In this document: positions 45,516 through 56,800 of the stretch, in pieces | Layout: each line of letters opens with the position of its first letter | Numbering within the stretch: the stretch's first letter is position 1 | Source of the DNA: Rostrohypoxylon terebratum | Lineage: Eukaryota; Ascomycota; Sordariomycetes; Xylariales; Hypoxylaceae | Reading direction: 5' to 3' | Assembly: GCA_022497145.1 (NCBI GenBank) | Contig: MU385891.1 | Span: 206,616 to 270,615, forward strand | DNA length: 64,000 bases | Position numbers and translations under genes: made by a program | The notes under the pieces: generated by a model | What the model saw: the letters and a program-made list of their open reading frames with translations, nothing else | Database searches by the model: none | Told to the model about the DNA's origin: nothing

Positions 45516-48500
45516 CTACTAAGTTGGCAGATTTACAGATCTCACATATAATAGAGATATATCGCAATACGATCCTATAACATGTTTCAAGTTTCTTTGT
45601 TTTTCTTATGAGAGCCACTTTCTATTCGTATTATTCGTACTAGATCGGCTCCCCCATGTTTCGATTCCTTCCGGTCTAATAGCATTTCGCCATGCGCAGG
45701 GGGCTGCTATCGTTTTACGGTAGTTGGTAGAGATAAGATGTTGGATCTGATGACGCCGGGATTGGTTACACATTGTCCTGCCTGACCTGTGTGTCCATCC
45801 ATTATGCCCATAAAGGTTGGTGATGCGGCCGGCGCAAGTCTAGATGTCTTCGTCTGCTGAAGGAGCTGAAAAGACCTAGGGGCTCTACGCAGGACCGGGC
45901 ATAACCCCGAAACGTGGAGATTCCTTTTGTATCCCACTTGCCTACATAGGAGGTATGCGACGCCGACTCTAGTGGGGTGACGATCGCCAATAGGCGGTTC
46001 ATAGCTTGGTTAAAATGACGGTGTTGCAGAGGCAGAAAATAGCTCAGATACCACTACTCTCCGACCGTGATTTTACCAAAGCTATCGTATTAGTAGGCAA
46101 TTTAGGCGATTGGCGTAGAGGAGGCCAAATTTAAAAATCCTTCAACTGTAGGGCACAGCAACTTTGAATGGACAACTTGGAATTACTGATCTTATTAATC
46201 ATTTTTTCCATAGTTGTTTAGATTTTTTTTTTTCGTTTGTATCTTTCTCTAGATGATAATATCTATAATTTTTATACATATCTGAACTATATCCTTTTCA
46301 TCCTAGTCGACAAAACAAGTGGAAGAGACGGCGAAGAAGCGGTGTTCGGACTGAGTGACCACCTATTAGTATGAAGCTAACAGGGGTTGTAGCACGTCGT
46401 CTTTGCGAAATTTGTCTAAATGAAGATATTTCTGCGATCACGTCTCGACGATTCACTCAATTCTTTGCCGTCACGGGCGAGTCAATGATATCTTTGGGTT
46501 CCTCTCCGTTTATATCAAACCTCTAGACGTCCGAGAGAGAGGTGATTATGTATTAAAGCCGTCACGCATTATGCAGTTTGGGTAAGACAATCTCCGTGTC
46601 GTATTGACAGTGTTGCATTCAATCAGACCAATTTGGACATAATGGTTCCCTACCGAGCTTTGTCGAAAGCTCGTGATCCTTGTTACGTATTCTCATAGCG
46701 ACCCCTGTATAGCACCGCCCGTTAGCCGCGAATGTCGAAATCTCCGATTCCGTTCAACTTAAACGAACGTTATGGGAATCATCAGATCAACTAGATCATT
46801 CCCCATTCGTGCGCCCCTCGGAGTCGTAAGAGGCATCTGGAATCTCGTCTTCTCATGGGGAATCCTCGTAAAGGTTCCATTGCCTCCCCCCTTTTTTACG
46901 CACCTCTCGCAGTTCGTAAGAGGCGGTGACCACTGACGGGACATCCAAGTTCGTTATCAAAACTTTGCCTGCGTACCACACAGGACGGCCAGTTACTCAT
47001 TCCCCGATATGGGACTAGTACATCTAGCATCATCACCTCATCCCACCACACTTTGGTGTACTGCGTATGCACTGTAATGTACACATCCTCTCTCCCCTTT
47101 CTGATGTCCTGCAGCAACACTGTGGAAGTTCATGCATCCCCACTCCCTGGCTTGCAGCTTGGGGGGTGTATGCGTATGTGCATACATATGTGCGTAGTTA
47201 CCTAGGCAAGCTCCTAGCAGCAGACCAGAATGGTGTCGCATAGGTACGTAAGATGGCATGTCTTGCCTAGCTTGTGTATATCCATTCAGGTATATTAACT
47301 AGGCGTATTTCCGTCTGCCCATCTGTCAGTCGATGTGCGATTTTCTTTGCGCGTGACGAGCAACTGATAAGTCTATTGCATTGGAAGATTTCAATACCGG
47401 ATTTGATATTTTTGACGAATTTGAAATGGATAAACCTTGCCGATGATATATGATACTTACCCTAGGTACGGTAGCTGCATTTTCATCCCGTCCGTCCCCG
47501 CCCCCTCACCGATCATATGTATATTTTAGCATGGCATGTGCCGTCGACTGCAGACTCCTATCGAGGTACCCGATGGATTTCTAGTGTTACTCGTATCTAG
47601 CGTCCCTTTCGATCCCTAGCCCTAGTAAATGGCGGTATAGACATAGACTGATCAAATTGTTATATGTGGGATCGCCGGCAATAAGAGCCGGTTATCGCTC
47701 GTTTCCGACGGCACCTGCTTATTTGGCTTGATATAGTCCGGGACACCTAACCCGCCACATTTACTAAGACCGGACACATGATCTCAGTGGCGGTAAATCG
47801 GGTGTGGGACCTCAACTGCGGTCGGAATACCCGTTTTTTATTAACAATCTTGTCAGTTGGTCCGTAGATGTGTGCCCTCCGTCAGAATAGTTGCTCGGGC
47901 GCGTATCATTGCCGGTACCACTCGATTCCTCCCGCATACTTTTTTCGTTGCAATGCCCACCAATGTATCCTATCCTTAAATTCGCCAACTCAACGCCAGT
48001 TTTGGAACGATATGAAGATATATAATGACCCTAAACTCGGAGCTTTTGAATATTTGATATAGGTACCTTAACGACTGGCGCTACTGATATCCACCCAGTA
48101 GTGATAATATCGATACAGAGAGGCCATCGTGTTGAGTGTCAGGAGCTCACCTAAACGAAATAGGCGTCGGCCTATTAGTGATCAGACCACAAGGTAACAC
48201 ATTAGGGAAAATAGGGATTCAGTAGGTGGCTTACATGTACAAGCCCCTTGCGCGACGGCCTCGATATTACATATCTGGACCGCACCGAGAAGCTATAAGC
48301 ACTTCCAGATATTCAGGCGAAACGCGCCTTGAGTCCGAAGTCTGGCGGCTCTTCTCCGAGTGAAGTCCAAACTCGGGGGTCGTATAGTGTGAGTTGATCG
48401 TACGGACTCTGGCTTCTGGCTAGGCAGGCTTGGCGAGTCTAATGTCCAGTTTGTGTCAATCCGATGGTGAAGCGACAGTCCTTGACAAGCTATGACTACT

Positions 48501-50586
48501 ATGTAGATGATCGAAGATAGTATTGTGTAGTAGGTCAAAAAGGGGCATCATCAGCGATGTCGATTTGAGTGGGTCTAAGCCCTATAGACACGGACGCTAA
48601 GGAGCTTGGACTACTCATTGGATATGGAGGTTGGGAAGCCACGCTGCGGTTCACCTATGATGAATCGGACAGCCATTTCTCCTTCGGTGGAAGGAGCAAT
48701 GGACAGCTCCTTCTGTGCCAAGCCCGGCCTAATAGACGTCATTGCCGAACCTGACGGTCAGTATGGGAGATGAAGGCCGGATCCTTTTCGTCACTTTCAT
48801 GTAGTTGTTAATACATTCTATTTTCTCCTACGATACTTGCATGATAGCCACTAGAAATATACCTCCATCGTCACGTAAAGAGGTTATTATACTTATGCTC
48901 AGACGACTGAGGGCATGTATGCTGATCTAATCATGATTACATAAGCGCTTGTGACACCCATTAAAGGGGGGAGGGAGCCCCTGAGATACTTCATTTATTG
49001 AGGACAGGTAAGATAGATAGCTGGGATCTTTCAAGATAAGAATGGTGTTTCGACGTTACTTACCGTGTCAAGAGCCTCTTCCATGCGAGGATTGATAACG
49101 AAGGGCCCTACCGGAGTTAGCTGGTGATCTAATGCGTTTGAGTGTCAACCTACAAGAAATTATAATGGCATCTTACCTAAGGGGAAATATAAGTTATTTT
49201 ACAATGTTATGCGCTGCGTCGCCTCGTAGAAGTATGCTAGGGGTGATGACAGTCTCCTAGTTCCGTCTCGTCACATAGTACGTACCTCGGTACTGTATTG
49301 GCTTCGTCCCTCTAGGTATCTTTATGGAATAACGAACTACCTGGATATCTTTGCATTATATATAGGGAGAATAGGTCATGAAATCTTCTCGCATGAGCGT
49401 CGTCGCCTGAATTTGTGGGGCCTTAGTCGTCTTATTGACTAAATCACACTGTTCTCAAGCAAACATATTTGACGCTCCTTCCCAGCGGCCACAACTGGAC
49501 GTATGAGTCACACCAAAGTATATAAGTATACGATATCCTCTTGGTCAGTTGTCTAATCAGCCACGAGTGCTCACAGTAGCGTATAAGGCTTAGCGCCTTA
49601 CGGCGCCGTAAGGTGCCTTTCGACTCGTGGGTATTATATATGATTGTATGATCACACTTTCTCCTCCACCTTTTTTTTGCTTCCACACAACGCGAATTAT
49701 TCATCTCTCAAGTCGTAGCATTGAGTGTCATCTTGCACCCCAAACCTGACTGGCTCGTACAGCCTGTCTCGGTTCAAGACTTCCTTAATACCTACTCTTA
49801 CGATTCTTGAGCAACGCTGATTCGCGTTTTTGACACAATCATTGGCCTGCTTCGTCTTCACGAGTAAGTAACCACCATTTCTTCTGCCTTCTCACGTCTC
49901 ATCATACACACCCATCAATATTTGGTCTCTACGCCTACACTTCATCTCATTGATCATCCCATCTTTGGCGCTTCCTAGATATCTACCTAGGTTAGTGATT
50001 GATTTCTTAATCTACGAAGTCGCAGGCCATCCTCGCAAAAGAGGTCGGTACTTCGCAGACAACACTCGAGCAATTGGCATCCTCAGACTCGCCCGAAGGT
50101 CTTTCACATACCCCACCTATCAATACCCATCTTATCAGACCATATCTACGAACAAAATTTTCACTGTTCACACAAAAGATTTTCTTCCCTTAATCTTCGC
50201 GCTACAATCTGCATCCTTTCCTACACAGCCACCAGCCAAAGTCACCCGAGATCATCCACGTAGATCTCTTATCTCAAGCCTTCCTCTTCTAGTACAAGTC
50301 ATCCATCTTGGACTATCTGAGTCTGCGGTATTACACTGTTGGTGTTCTTTTCTTGCTTCCTAATGGCCTACACTTCAAGTTGATTCCGACTTCACAATAA
50401 CCCACAAGACGGAATTTGCTAACACGAGGTTTAAGTACCTAGGCTTTCGCAGGAGACAGAGTCTCTTCTACCAATCTACTGCTTACTCGCAGACCTGGTA
50501 GGTATGTATCTATTCTCCTTGACACCCTAGCCTCCATTAGTAGAAGAACATTGCCTGACGATCTCCCATAGATACCGCTACCTCTC

Positions 50587-53152
50587 ATGGATTATTCCTA
50601 CGAGCTGCGCCCATCGGGCGACTTGCCGTTTATCAATCTTATCGAATACTTCCTAAAGAACTGTCCCGAGAGATATTTCCTCGAACCTGAACTTATATCC
50701 AACGAGATGGCTCTTAACGACCTTAAGCTTATTCGGCGCCCCCAAAAAGAGGCGAAGGCGCTACGTAAATCACCAAAGTTTGGCTTCCTGAGCCGGTACT
50801 ACCAGAAGAACTATCCAGCTCACGGCCTCCACAAATGGGTATTTTCCCGACGCGACCGCGGTACCATAGATCGTGGACTTGCTCGTACAAATGAGGAGCT
50901 GTACGAATGCGCCAAGTTTAACGTGATCCGCCGACCTAGAGAAAACTCGTCAAATAACCCAAACTATGACACAGACTCTATAGAGTTAACAAGTGACCTG
51001 GACCGGAAGATGATCCGGCTAGCAGCGCACTATCCTCGTATGGCCGACGCAGTCATGAGCGTAAGTGTTCCTGATGTACTTCCAAGACCATCACTGACTA
51101 TTTATCTGACAGGGGCCATTACTACCTCGTTGCATGCCCTTTGAAGAAGTTGGACCGAATGGAGAGGTTCAGACTAGGGCTGTAGGGCAATTCAGTATTC
51201 CCAAGAAGCAGCAGCATTCAGCTCTGGCTCGCGTCTTCGAGACACCAGAGCTATGCATGAAGATTGTGAACAAGATTGCCCACAGATGGGAAGATCTGTC
51301 AAATCTAAGCCGCACTTGTCATACTATCTTGTACGCTATTGATAGCGTTTCAGTGAGTTATCTAGATATGTAAGATCATCAGGAAGACAACTAATATTGG
51401 TGTAGACTCACGTTGACATCGTTCACGGTGATATGCTCAACATGAACATCCCCGGGCATGTTCTAGAAGAGACGAAGGACACATATGGATTCACAATCCA
51501 GCATCCAGTCTCCGATTTCTTGATTGTCTCTGGAGTTAGGGGACAGTTCATAGGGGATAGTAGGAAGGAGACTCCGGTGAATGAATATGGGTATCCAAAC
51601 CCTCCAAAGGGCAGGTATCGGAAACCCACTTACCGGGGAATTGTCGAAAACACTTTCAGATTTAGTGAATGCCCATCTAACGGACAAGGTATAGGCATGA
51701 GACTAATATCATCTAGTGGAGATGCTTCTCGTCCGAGCGAAGTATGTAAAAATTCTCCATATCCACTGCGTACCGACAATCGACACTCAAATGGCCAGAG
51801 AGATTCTGAAAGCATTGCCAAACCTTGAAGTGTTAGGTATATACAACTGTGAGTTGTTGCACTTCGGTACTACAACCTCGTTGCAGAATATGATGCAATG
51901 GTACAACGACACATCGGGAAAAGCCCCAGTTAAATTCGATTTCTATCCGTTTTACTATACCGGAAACCAGCGCGATGCTTCTGGAAAACGGGGAGAATAC
52001 GGGGTAATGCCATCAGATATAGGCAATATAAATACCCGTATGGGGATGGTCGCTAATTTGCGGATAATCGTATGCAATGCTCTCGATCAAGATGGGAGTG
52101 TGGATTGGTTCACACCCGGGACGGCCATGCGCTTGTACTTGGACCGGCTTCCTTGGGCTCTCGGCTCTCTCCGCTACATCTTGGAAGCGTTGTACAACCT
52201 CTACGACGTGGATCTCGGGATATTCGACAATCCACATTATGTCGGGCAGTGGAGAGGCTTCTTGAAACGGACTCTGTGGAATGATTTAGTCGTAGCGATT
52301 CACGGCAGGGGGATGGACCGGAAGAAGCTGGACTACCTCTTGGAAGGACCAAGTGTCTGGTCAGGTCCAAGGGATGATTATTTTGACTTGCAGTCTTGTG
52401 ATGCATGCGCAGAGTCCTACCCTCCATGCTTCATGAATCCCTTGGACGACAGATTCTGTTATGGGTGCGGAATTGACCAGAATCTTGGTAACCAAGTGGA
52501 AAATTTCTACAGGGAGAAGAAAGAAGTTGCCGATAAGCTACTACTCGAAGGCCAGCACAGTATCTACGACATCCTGAATGGAAAGCGGCGCGTCGATGAC
52601 GAGGAAGTGGGAGATGTTAACTTCCCGTTCTGGAAATTATCAGTCAAGACAAAACAGGAGGTTCTGGATGCGTGCAATGGAGACACCGCTTCTTTAATTC
52701 TGGATGGAAGACCTGGTGACAGGCTTCCAGAGGAGTTCAGAGAAATTTGGCTCTGGAAGGAGTCGCTGGTCAGGGCTTCAAGTTACGCCGCTCGTCACAT
52801 TGACAGGGGACTATCGAAAGGCAGAAAGAAAATCAGGGAGTATGAGGAAGACCGTGATAAACTTCTGAACGACCAACGCCGTGGCGCTCATCGAAATAAA
52901 GAAAGACTACGAAAGACTCGAGCCAAGGTCCAGGAATTGGAGCGCAAGTTAGAAACAGAAAAGGCACATTGTGGACTGGCCCAGATGGTCGACAATTCTC
53001 AGCAGGGCCCGAGTCTTGCGGCAGAGTGGACGGCTGCAATCGATGAATACGCGCGAACTATCAAAGAAATCAATCGCAGGAACCAAGGTCTTGAAGAGGA
53101 AGAGGGCCCCTGGGGTGTGGTTTGGGACTTCGCTTTCCCTAAGCCTTTTTAG
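50587..53152 (+). CDS. F-box-like protein with zinc-ribbon and C-terminal coiled coil
   Basis: Four exons, 50587-51060, 51113-51352, 51406-51664 and 51717-53152, encode 802 residues; the introns are 52-53 nt. Around residues 190-245 the segment RVFETPELCMKIVNKIAHRW, followed by DLSNLSRTCHTI, looks like an F-box (Skp1-binding) helix bundle, though divergent. A later region (about 320-500) includes VKILHIHC and LKALPNLEVLGIYNC, which resemble the strand-loop blocks that follow F-boxes in fungal LRR-like proteins. C552, C555, C562, C572 and C575 (CDAC..C..CYGC) suggest a small zinc site. Residues about 695-750 form a highly charged coiled coil (KKIREYEEDRDKLLNDQRR). If the F-box reading is right, it is a substrate adaptor of an SCF ubiquitin ligase. 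The third donor, GTGAAT, was chosen for frame and intron length. Confidence 0.7.
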
Positions 53153-54064
53153 GCTCTTTCCTTTGACACAATTTATCTCGTAGGGCTACGAGGCTTTTCG
53201 GCCTTAAGCCCTTGGGGCTGCGATGGAAAGACGGAGGCGAGTGGCGCGTTGGTCGCATGATAGATTGGTCATACATGATACCCTGGGAAGTCGGAGTTCC
53301 GGAATAATTTGAGGCTCCGTGTTTATTTCATTTCCTATTTCCTTTGATCGGTGGTAGAGAATGATACTTTATTATAAAAACCACAGGTGGAGATATACCT
53401 TCTGGCTTCACAAACATGTGTGCACGTGAGAATGGATGGAAGATCAGTATTGCGCTTCCTTTACTGAGGATGGCTGATATTGGCAGGTTACGTCCCATAT
53501 TAAGATTAAGATATTAAGGATACGTCAGAATAAGTCCCCCGCTCCCCTCCAAGTTTCTGAGATCTCTGCTCGGACACCGGTGGGGAAGCGGGTATAACCG
53601 GGACTTTCCATAATAGGAAAGAGAGGCCGAAAAGCTTCATCTTGATTGGTCTCCTTTCCGTTACTACCCGTCTTCAGGCTCTGACAGGTGACGTTTGCTG
53701 CTTTGCTTTTCGATTACGTGACCTTTGCCATATGTGACTTTGATACAAGTATTCCCTGACTTGATTGGATTGACAATAAACTGCAAAGAGCGAATAACAA
53801 TATACTACCCCACCTATAGCAGCATGGATTTTTACCAGGTAGGTTGCACTGATGGGAGGTCGAAATAAGGACTCAAGGTTTGACCAATTGAACTTTCCAG
53901 CTCTCGAATTAGGCTGGGCTACGACTCTCCCAGGATGTATCAGAACTATATCGGGATTAAATCAGAATTACTAGGTCAAATAAGTAGCTGAGACATGTTA
54001 TGATATACAAGGGGTATCATTTAACCACGACTTATAGTACAACCTCAACGCTCCCTACTTAGGA
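53153..54064. other. convergent intergenic gap
   Basis: 912 bp between the converging F-box-like and MSK1 genes. No frame or repeat of note; a short inverted-repeat-like stretch (GGCTACGAGGCTTTTCGGCC, 53183-53202) directly follows the F-box-like gene. Confidence 0.5.
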
Positions 54065-55852
54065 TCAATTAGGCTTGGCAGCTTGACGTATCGATATAAC
54101 GTTCTTCAGGTTTCCGAAACTAAGAACGTCGCCAATCCTTGGTGCTCCGGAGAGCAGCATGACCAGCCGATCAATCCCGCAGCCCCACCCTCCTGTCGGT
54201 GGCAGCCCATATTCTAAAGCCTGGCAGTAGCTCTCGTCTACTTCGGCTGGACCCTCATTATCCGCTGCTGAGCTCCTCGAATCTAACTGTGCTTGGAACT
54301 TGCGTCGTTGCTCAAATGGATTGTTTTCCTCTTCGTACATGTTCGCGATCTCACGTTGGTTGATGAACAACTCGGCGCGAGCAGATACGATCTGCCCGGT
54401 CTTGGGACAGGTAAAAGATTTCGAGAGGGGCGACATGCAGGTAGGTTGGTGGATGATGAACAGAGGATGCTTAGCCGAATCCTTCTCCAGAAATTTGCGC
54501 GCAAGGTCATCCAATATCTTAGCCATCGTCATATTTGGATTCAGCTCAAAGCCTGCTACATCTTCCGCAATTTTAATGAGGGCGGGAAGAGAATTGGGAT
54601 CCGAGAGGTCCGGAAATTTGACGTCAAGGATCTCTTGCAGGGCCGGGATGAATTCAACTTGCTTCCAACGTTTTTCGGGTAGCTCGACCTTTGGCTTTTC
54701 GAGAGAATGGAGCTTCTCGTGCATTAGATCGTCGGTACGCTTGAAAAGGCATGTGATCAATTCTTCGGTCATTGAAATCAAGTCGGCCAGGTTGGAATAA
54801 GCGGAATAGAATTCACACATGGTGAATTCGGGGTTATGGCCAGTGTCGATGCCCTCATTGCGGAAAGTAGGACCAATCTCGAAGACTCTATCATTGCCGC
54901 CAACAACTAATCGCTTAAGCCAAAGCTCAGGCGCGATCCTCAACGCAATTTCCTTTTGAGGAAATTCGGTAGATGAAGTCATAAATGGCCGTGCACTCGC
55001 GCCGCCCGCGTAGTCTGCTAATATTGGTGTTTGCACTTCTAGAAAATCTCGCTCATAGAAGAAGTCCCGCATACATTTTATGAGGTGAGAACGGAGACGA
55101 AGCGTGTCGGCGGCTCGACGGTTGACCAGAAAATCGACATGTTTATTCAGAACCATAGCTTTCTGGTCAACTAGTACCTCTGGAAGCGGCGCAATTCCGG
55201 GGCTTAACATAGTTGGTACCTCGGTTGCTTGTAGTGTTAGTTCACCTGCGTCCGTTCGCATTGCTATGCCTTTGACCGAGACAATATCGCCGCGAAGGAG
55301 CGCATGCACGATATGCTTGAACTGCTCAAACTCAGGTTTTGGTTCTGGAAGTTGACTGAAACTAACCATAACCTGAACTTGTCGTTGGTCACCTGTGAGG
55401 TTGAAGAAAACTAACTTAGACCCAGACCGCCTAACCGATAAGATCCGACCTTCCAGAGTGAATTCCTCCGAGGTTGATATAGTATCTTCATACCTATACT
55501 TTTCTCGAAAGTTAGGTATGCTTATTCGGTTAGGTCGAGGTCCCAGCCTGGGGAAATGCAGAGCATTTAATCTCTCTAATTTCTGGACCCGCTTATTAAC
55601 GGCAATCTGATGACTGGATGGAGTAATGGTATCTCTATCCAGGAATTTAGACAGGTAGCCTGAAGTCCTCTTAGACGTAGAGGCATGTAACTCTCTGCGA
55701 GGTGAGCTTTGAAGCCCTGCGCATTGCGAATGCTTAGCCTTTATGGGATGACAGCGACTAGCAGAAAAGAGCCGCGAGTACACGGCTGTTCTTGACGACG
55801 GCAGCTGGAAGAGATACGGGCGTAGAAACTTGAGACATTGTCCGTTTTCCAT
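54065..55852 (-). CDS. MSK1: mitochondrial lysyl-tRNA synthetase
   Basis: Class IIb aminoacyl-tRNA synthetase that charges mitochondrial tRNA-Lys. Intronless, 595 residues. The first 65 residues are Arg/Ser/Leu-rich with few acids, a mitochondrial presequence. The OB-fold anticodon-binding domain covers about residues 130-215 (FTLEGRILSVRRSGSKLVFF). The catalytic domain runs from about 235 to the end. It has motif 1 around RRAADTLRLRSHLIKCMRDF, motif 2 at 326-350 (IGPTFRNEGIDTGHNPEFTM) and motif 3 at 554-580 (GGWGCGIDRLVMLLSGAPRI). The DTGHNPEFT signature marks lysine specificity. Compared with bacterial LysRS the central insertion is longer, as in other fungal mitochondrial enzymes. It is divergently paired with TIM10 across a short promoter. 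Confidence 0.94.
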   Translation of the reverse strand: MENGQCLKFLRPYLFQLPSSRTAVYSRLFSASRCHPIKAKHSQCAGLQSSPRRELHASTSKRTSGYLSKFLDRDTITPSSHQIAVNKRVQKLERLNALHFPRLGPRPNRISIPNFREKYRYEDTISTSEEFTLEGRILSVRRSGSKLVFFNLTGDQRQVQVMVSFSQLPEPKPEFEQFKHIVHALLRGDIVSVKGIAMRTDAGELTLQATEVPTMLSPGIAPLPEVLVDQKAMVLNKHVDFLVNRRAADTLRLRSHLIKCMRDFFYERDFLEVQTPILADYAGGASARPFMTSSTEFPQKEIALRIAPELWLKRLVVGGNDRVFEIGPTFRNEGIDTGHNPEFTMCEFYSAYSNLADLISMTEELITCLFKRTDDLMHEKLHSLEKPKVELPEKRWKQVEFIPALQEILDVKFPDLSDPNSLPALIKIAEDVAGFELNPNMTMAKILDDLARKFLEKDSAKHPLFIIHQPTCMSPLSKSFTCPKTGQIVSARAELFINQREIANMYEEENNPFEQRRKFQAQLDSRSSAADNEGPAEVDESYCQALEYGLPPTGGWGCGIDRLVMLLSGAPRIGDVLSFGNLKNVISIRQAAKPN

Positions 55853-56433
55853 CGCGACCTGACTAATCTTGAACTTGTTAGTTGATGTTGATAAAAGTAA
55901 CGGGCGAAGATATAGGGGAGTATGCGCTCAAGGTCAGATAGGCTGGCTAATTGAGATCAAGCACCACGTGGTGGCGTCAGTCGCAACGGTTCTTAAAAGC
56001 AATCTCATCATAGTATCATAGTGAGACTATATGGGCAAAGCAACATTCAATAGCTCATATGTACTTACATTTGAACAAGATCTACTTTGCTAAGATAGAA
56101 AGCAATCTCCTAGGATTCAATTCTAGGATTCAAATAATTTCTCATGTTCTGGCCCCTCGCTCCTCTGAGGTTTATTTTATGTGTGCAATCTGCGGGATGC
56201 CGGACGCGAAAAATTACAGCACCTGAACTTCTTTGCCGAAGTTAATCCGGCCCCACAGTTAATCCGTTACCGCCTGCCAGATTAGGTCGATAGGTCGATA
56301 ACTATTAAGTTTAATGTTCTTTTTATCAGATTTATCAGAATTTGGAAGCTTCATCATTGTAATTACAACCCGATCCTCAAGCCCTACTTGATTTAAAAAG
56401 CTATCTCGAGTACCTTGTCGCACCTCCTTCAAA
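55853..56433. promoter_or_regulatory. divergent promoter shared by MSK1 and TIM10
   Basis: 581 bp separate two outward-facing genes for mitochondrial proteins. A perfect 12-bp palindrome CACCACGTGGTG (55962-55973), which contains the E-box CACGTG, lies about 110 bp upstream of the MSK1 start. The word CTAGGATTCAA is directly repeated around 56112-56133. CACGTG is the core bound by bHLH factors such as Cbf1-like proteins. Co-regulation is inference. Confidence 0.5.
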
Positions 56434-56800
56434 ATGTCGTTCCTCGGATTCGGACGACCGCAGCCCACTTCGGAAGAGAAGATTTCAGCTGTCCAAGCTG
56501 AAATGAAGCTCCTCACACAGATGCACGACCGGTATGATGCTTAGCCCTGCATCTTTCAATGAAGCGTCATGTTTCCTAACACTGTTTCATAGTCTTACCA
56601 AGGCGTGTGCGAAAAAGTGCGTTCCTAACGAGTACCGAGAATCCGAACTTAACAAGGGCGAAAGCGTCTGCCTCGACCGATGTGCTGCCAAGTTCTTCGA
56701 TGTCCACATGAAGGTGTCTGAGTTATTACAACAGGAGATGGTAGCAAAAGGCGCTGGCGGAATGGGTGGTGGTGGCAGTGGATTTGGGTTTGGCGGCTAG
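56434..56800 (+). CDS. TIM10: mitochondrial intermembrane-space chaperone Tim10
   Basis: Small TIM chaperone that forms a hexamer with Tim9 and escorts hydrophobic precursors across the intermembrane space to the TIM22 complex. Two exons, 56434-56531 and 56593-56800, encode 101 residues; the 61-nt intron has donor GTATGA. The twin CX3C motif is present as C38-x3-C42 (CAKKC) and C59-x3-C63 (CLDRC), spaced 16 residues apart as in the family, and forms the two disulfides introduced by Mia40/Erv1. The N-terminal helix (EEKISAVQAEMKLLTQMHDR) and the C-terminal helix match Tim10 rather than Tim9. The protein ends in a Gly-rich tail of about 16 residues (GGMGGGGSGFGFGG), a little longer than the roughly 90-residue yeast protein. 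Confidence 0.93.

Larger units (their letters stand above)
40653..50586. other. 10-kb gene-poor region with MITE-like element and decayed coding sequence
   Basis: The right flank of the PH gene (40653-42400) is promoter-like and A/T-rich with CTAGGTAC words. Beyond that, no intact gene can be supported up to the F-box-like gene. An inverted-repeat element (44233-44395) and a coding remnant (45165-45515) are listed. Two further short protein-like frames, 42868-43062 and 48554-48751 (interrupted by TGA), may be remnants too. The stretch 49740-50586, pyrimidine-rich on the plus strand, is probably the promoter and leader of the next gene. Confidence 0.5.

Noticed and set aside
48293..48538. Possible small secreted protein with hydrophobic N-terminus on the minus strand
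   Set aside because: The frame opens with TTG and has no ATG before the hydrophobic part; the rest is featureless.
49745..49775. GGTTCAAGAC, a B-box-like word suggesting a tRNA
   Set aside because: No matching A-box, acceptor stem or cloverleaf could be found around it; the same applies to GTTCGA words near 13007 and 21221.
49950..50363. 137-codon plus-strand frame before the F-box-like gene
   Set aside because: It lies in pyrimidine-rich leader-like DNA, has no recognisable feature and no good join to the downstream gene.
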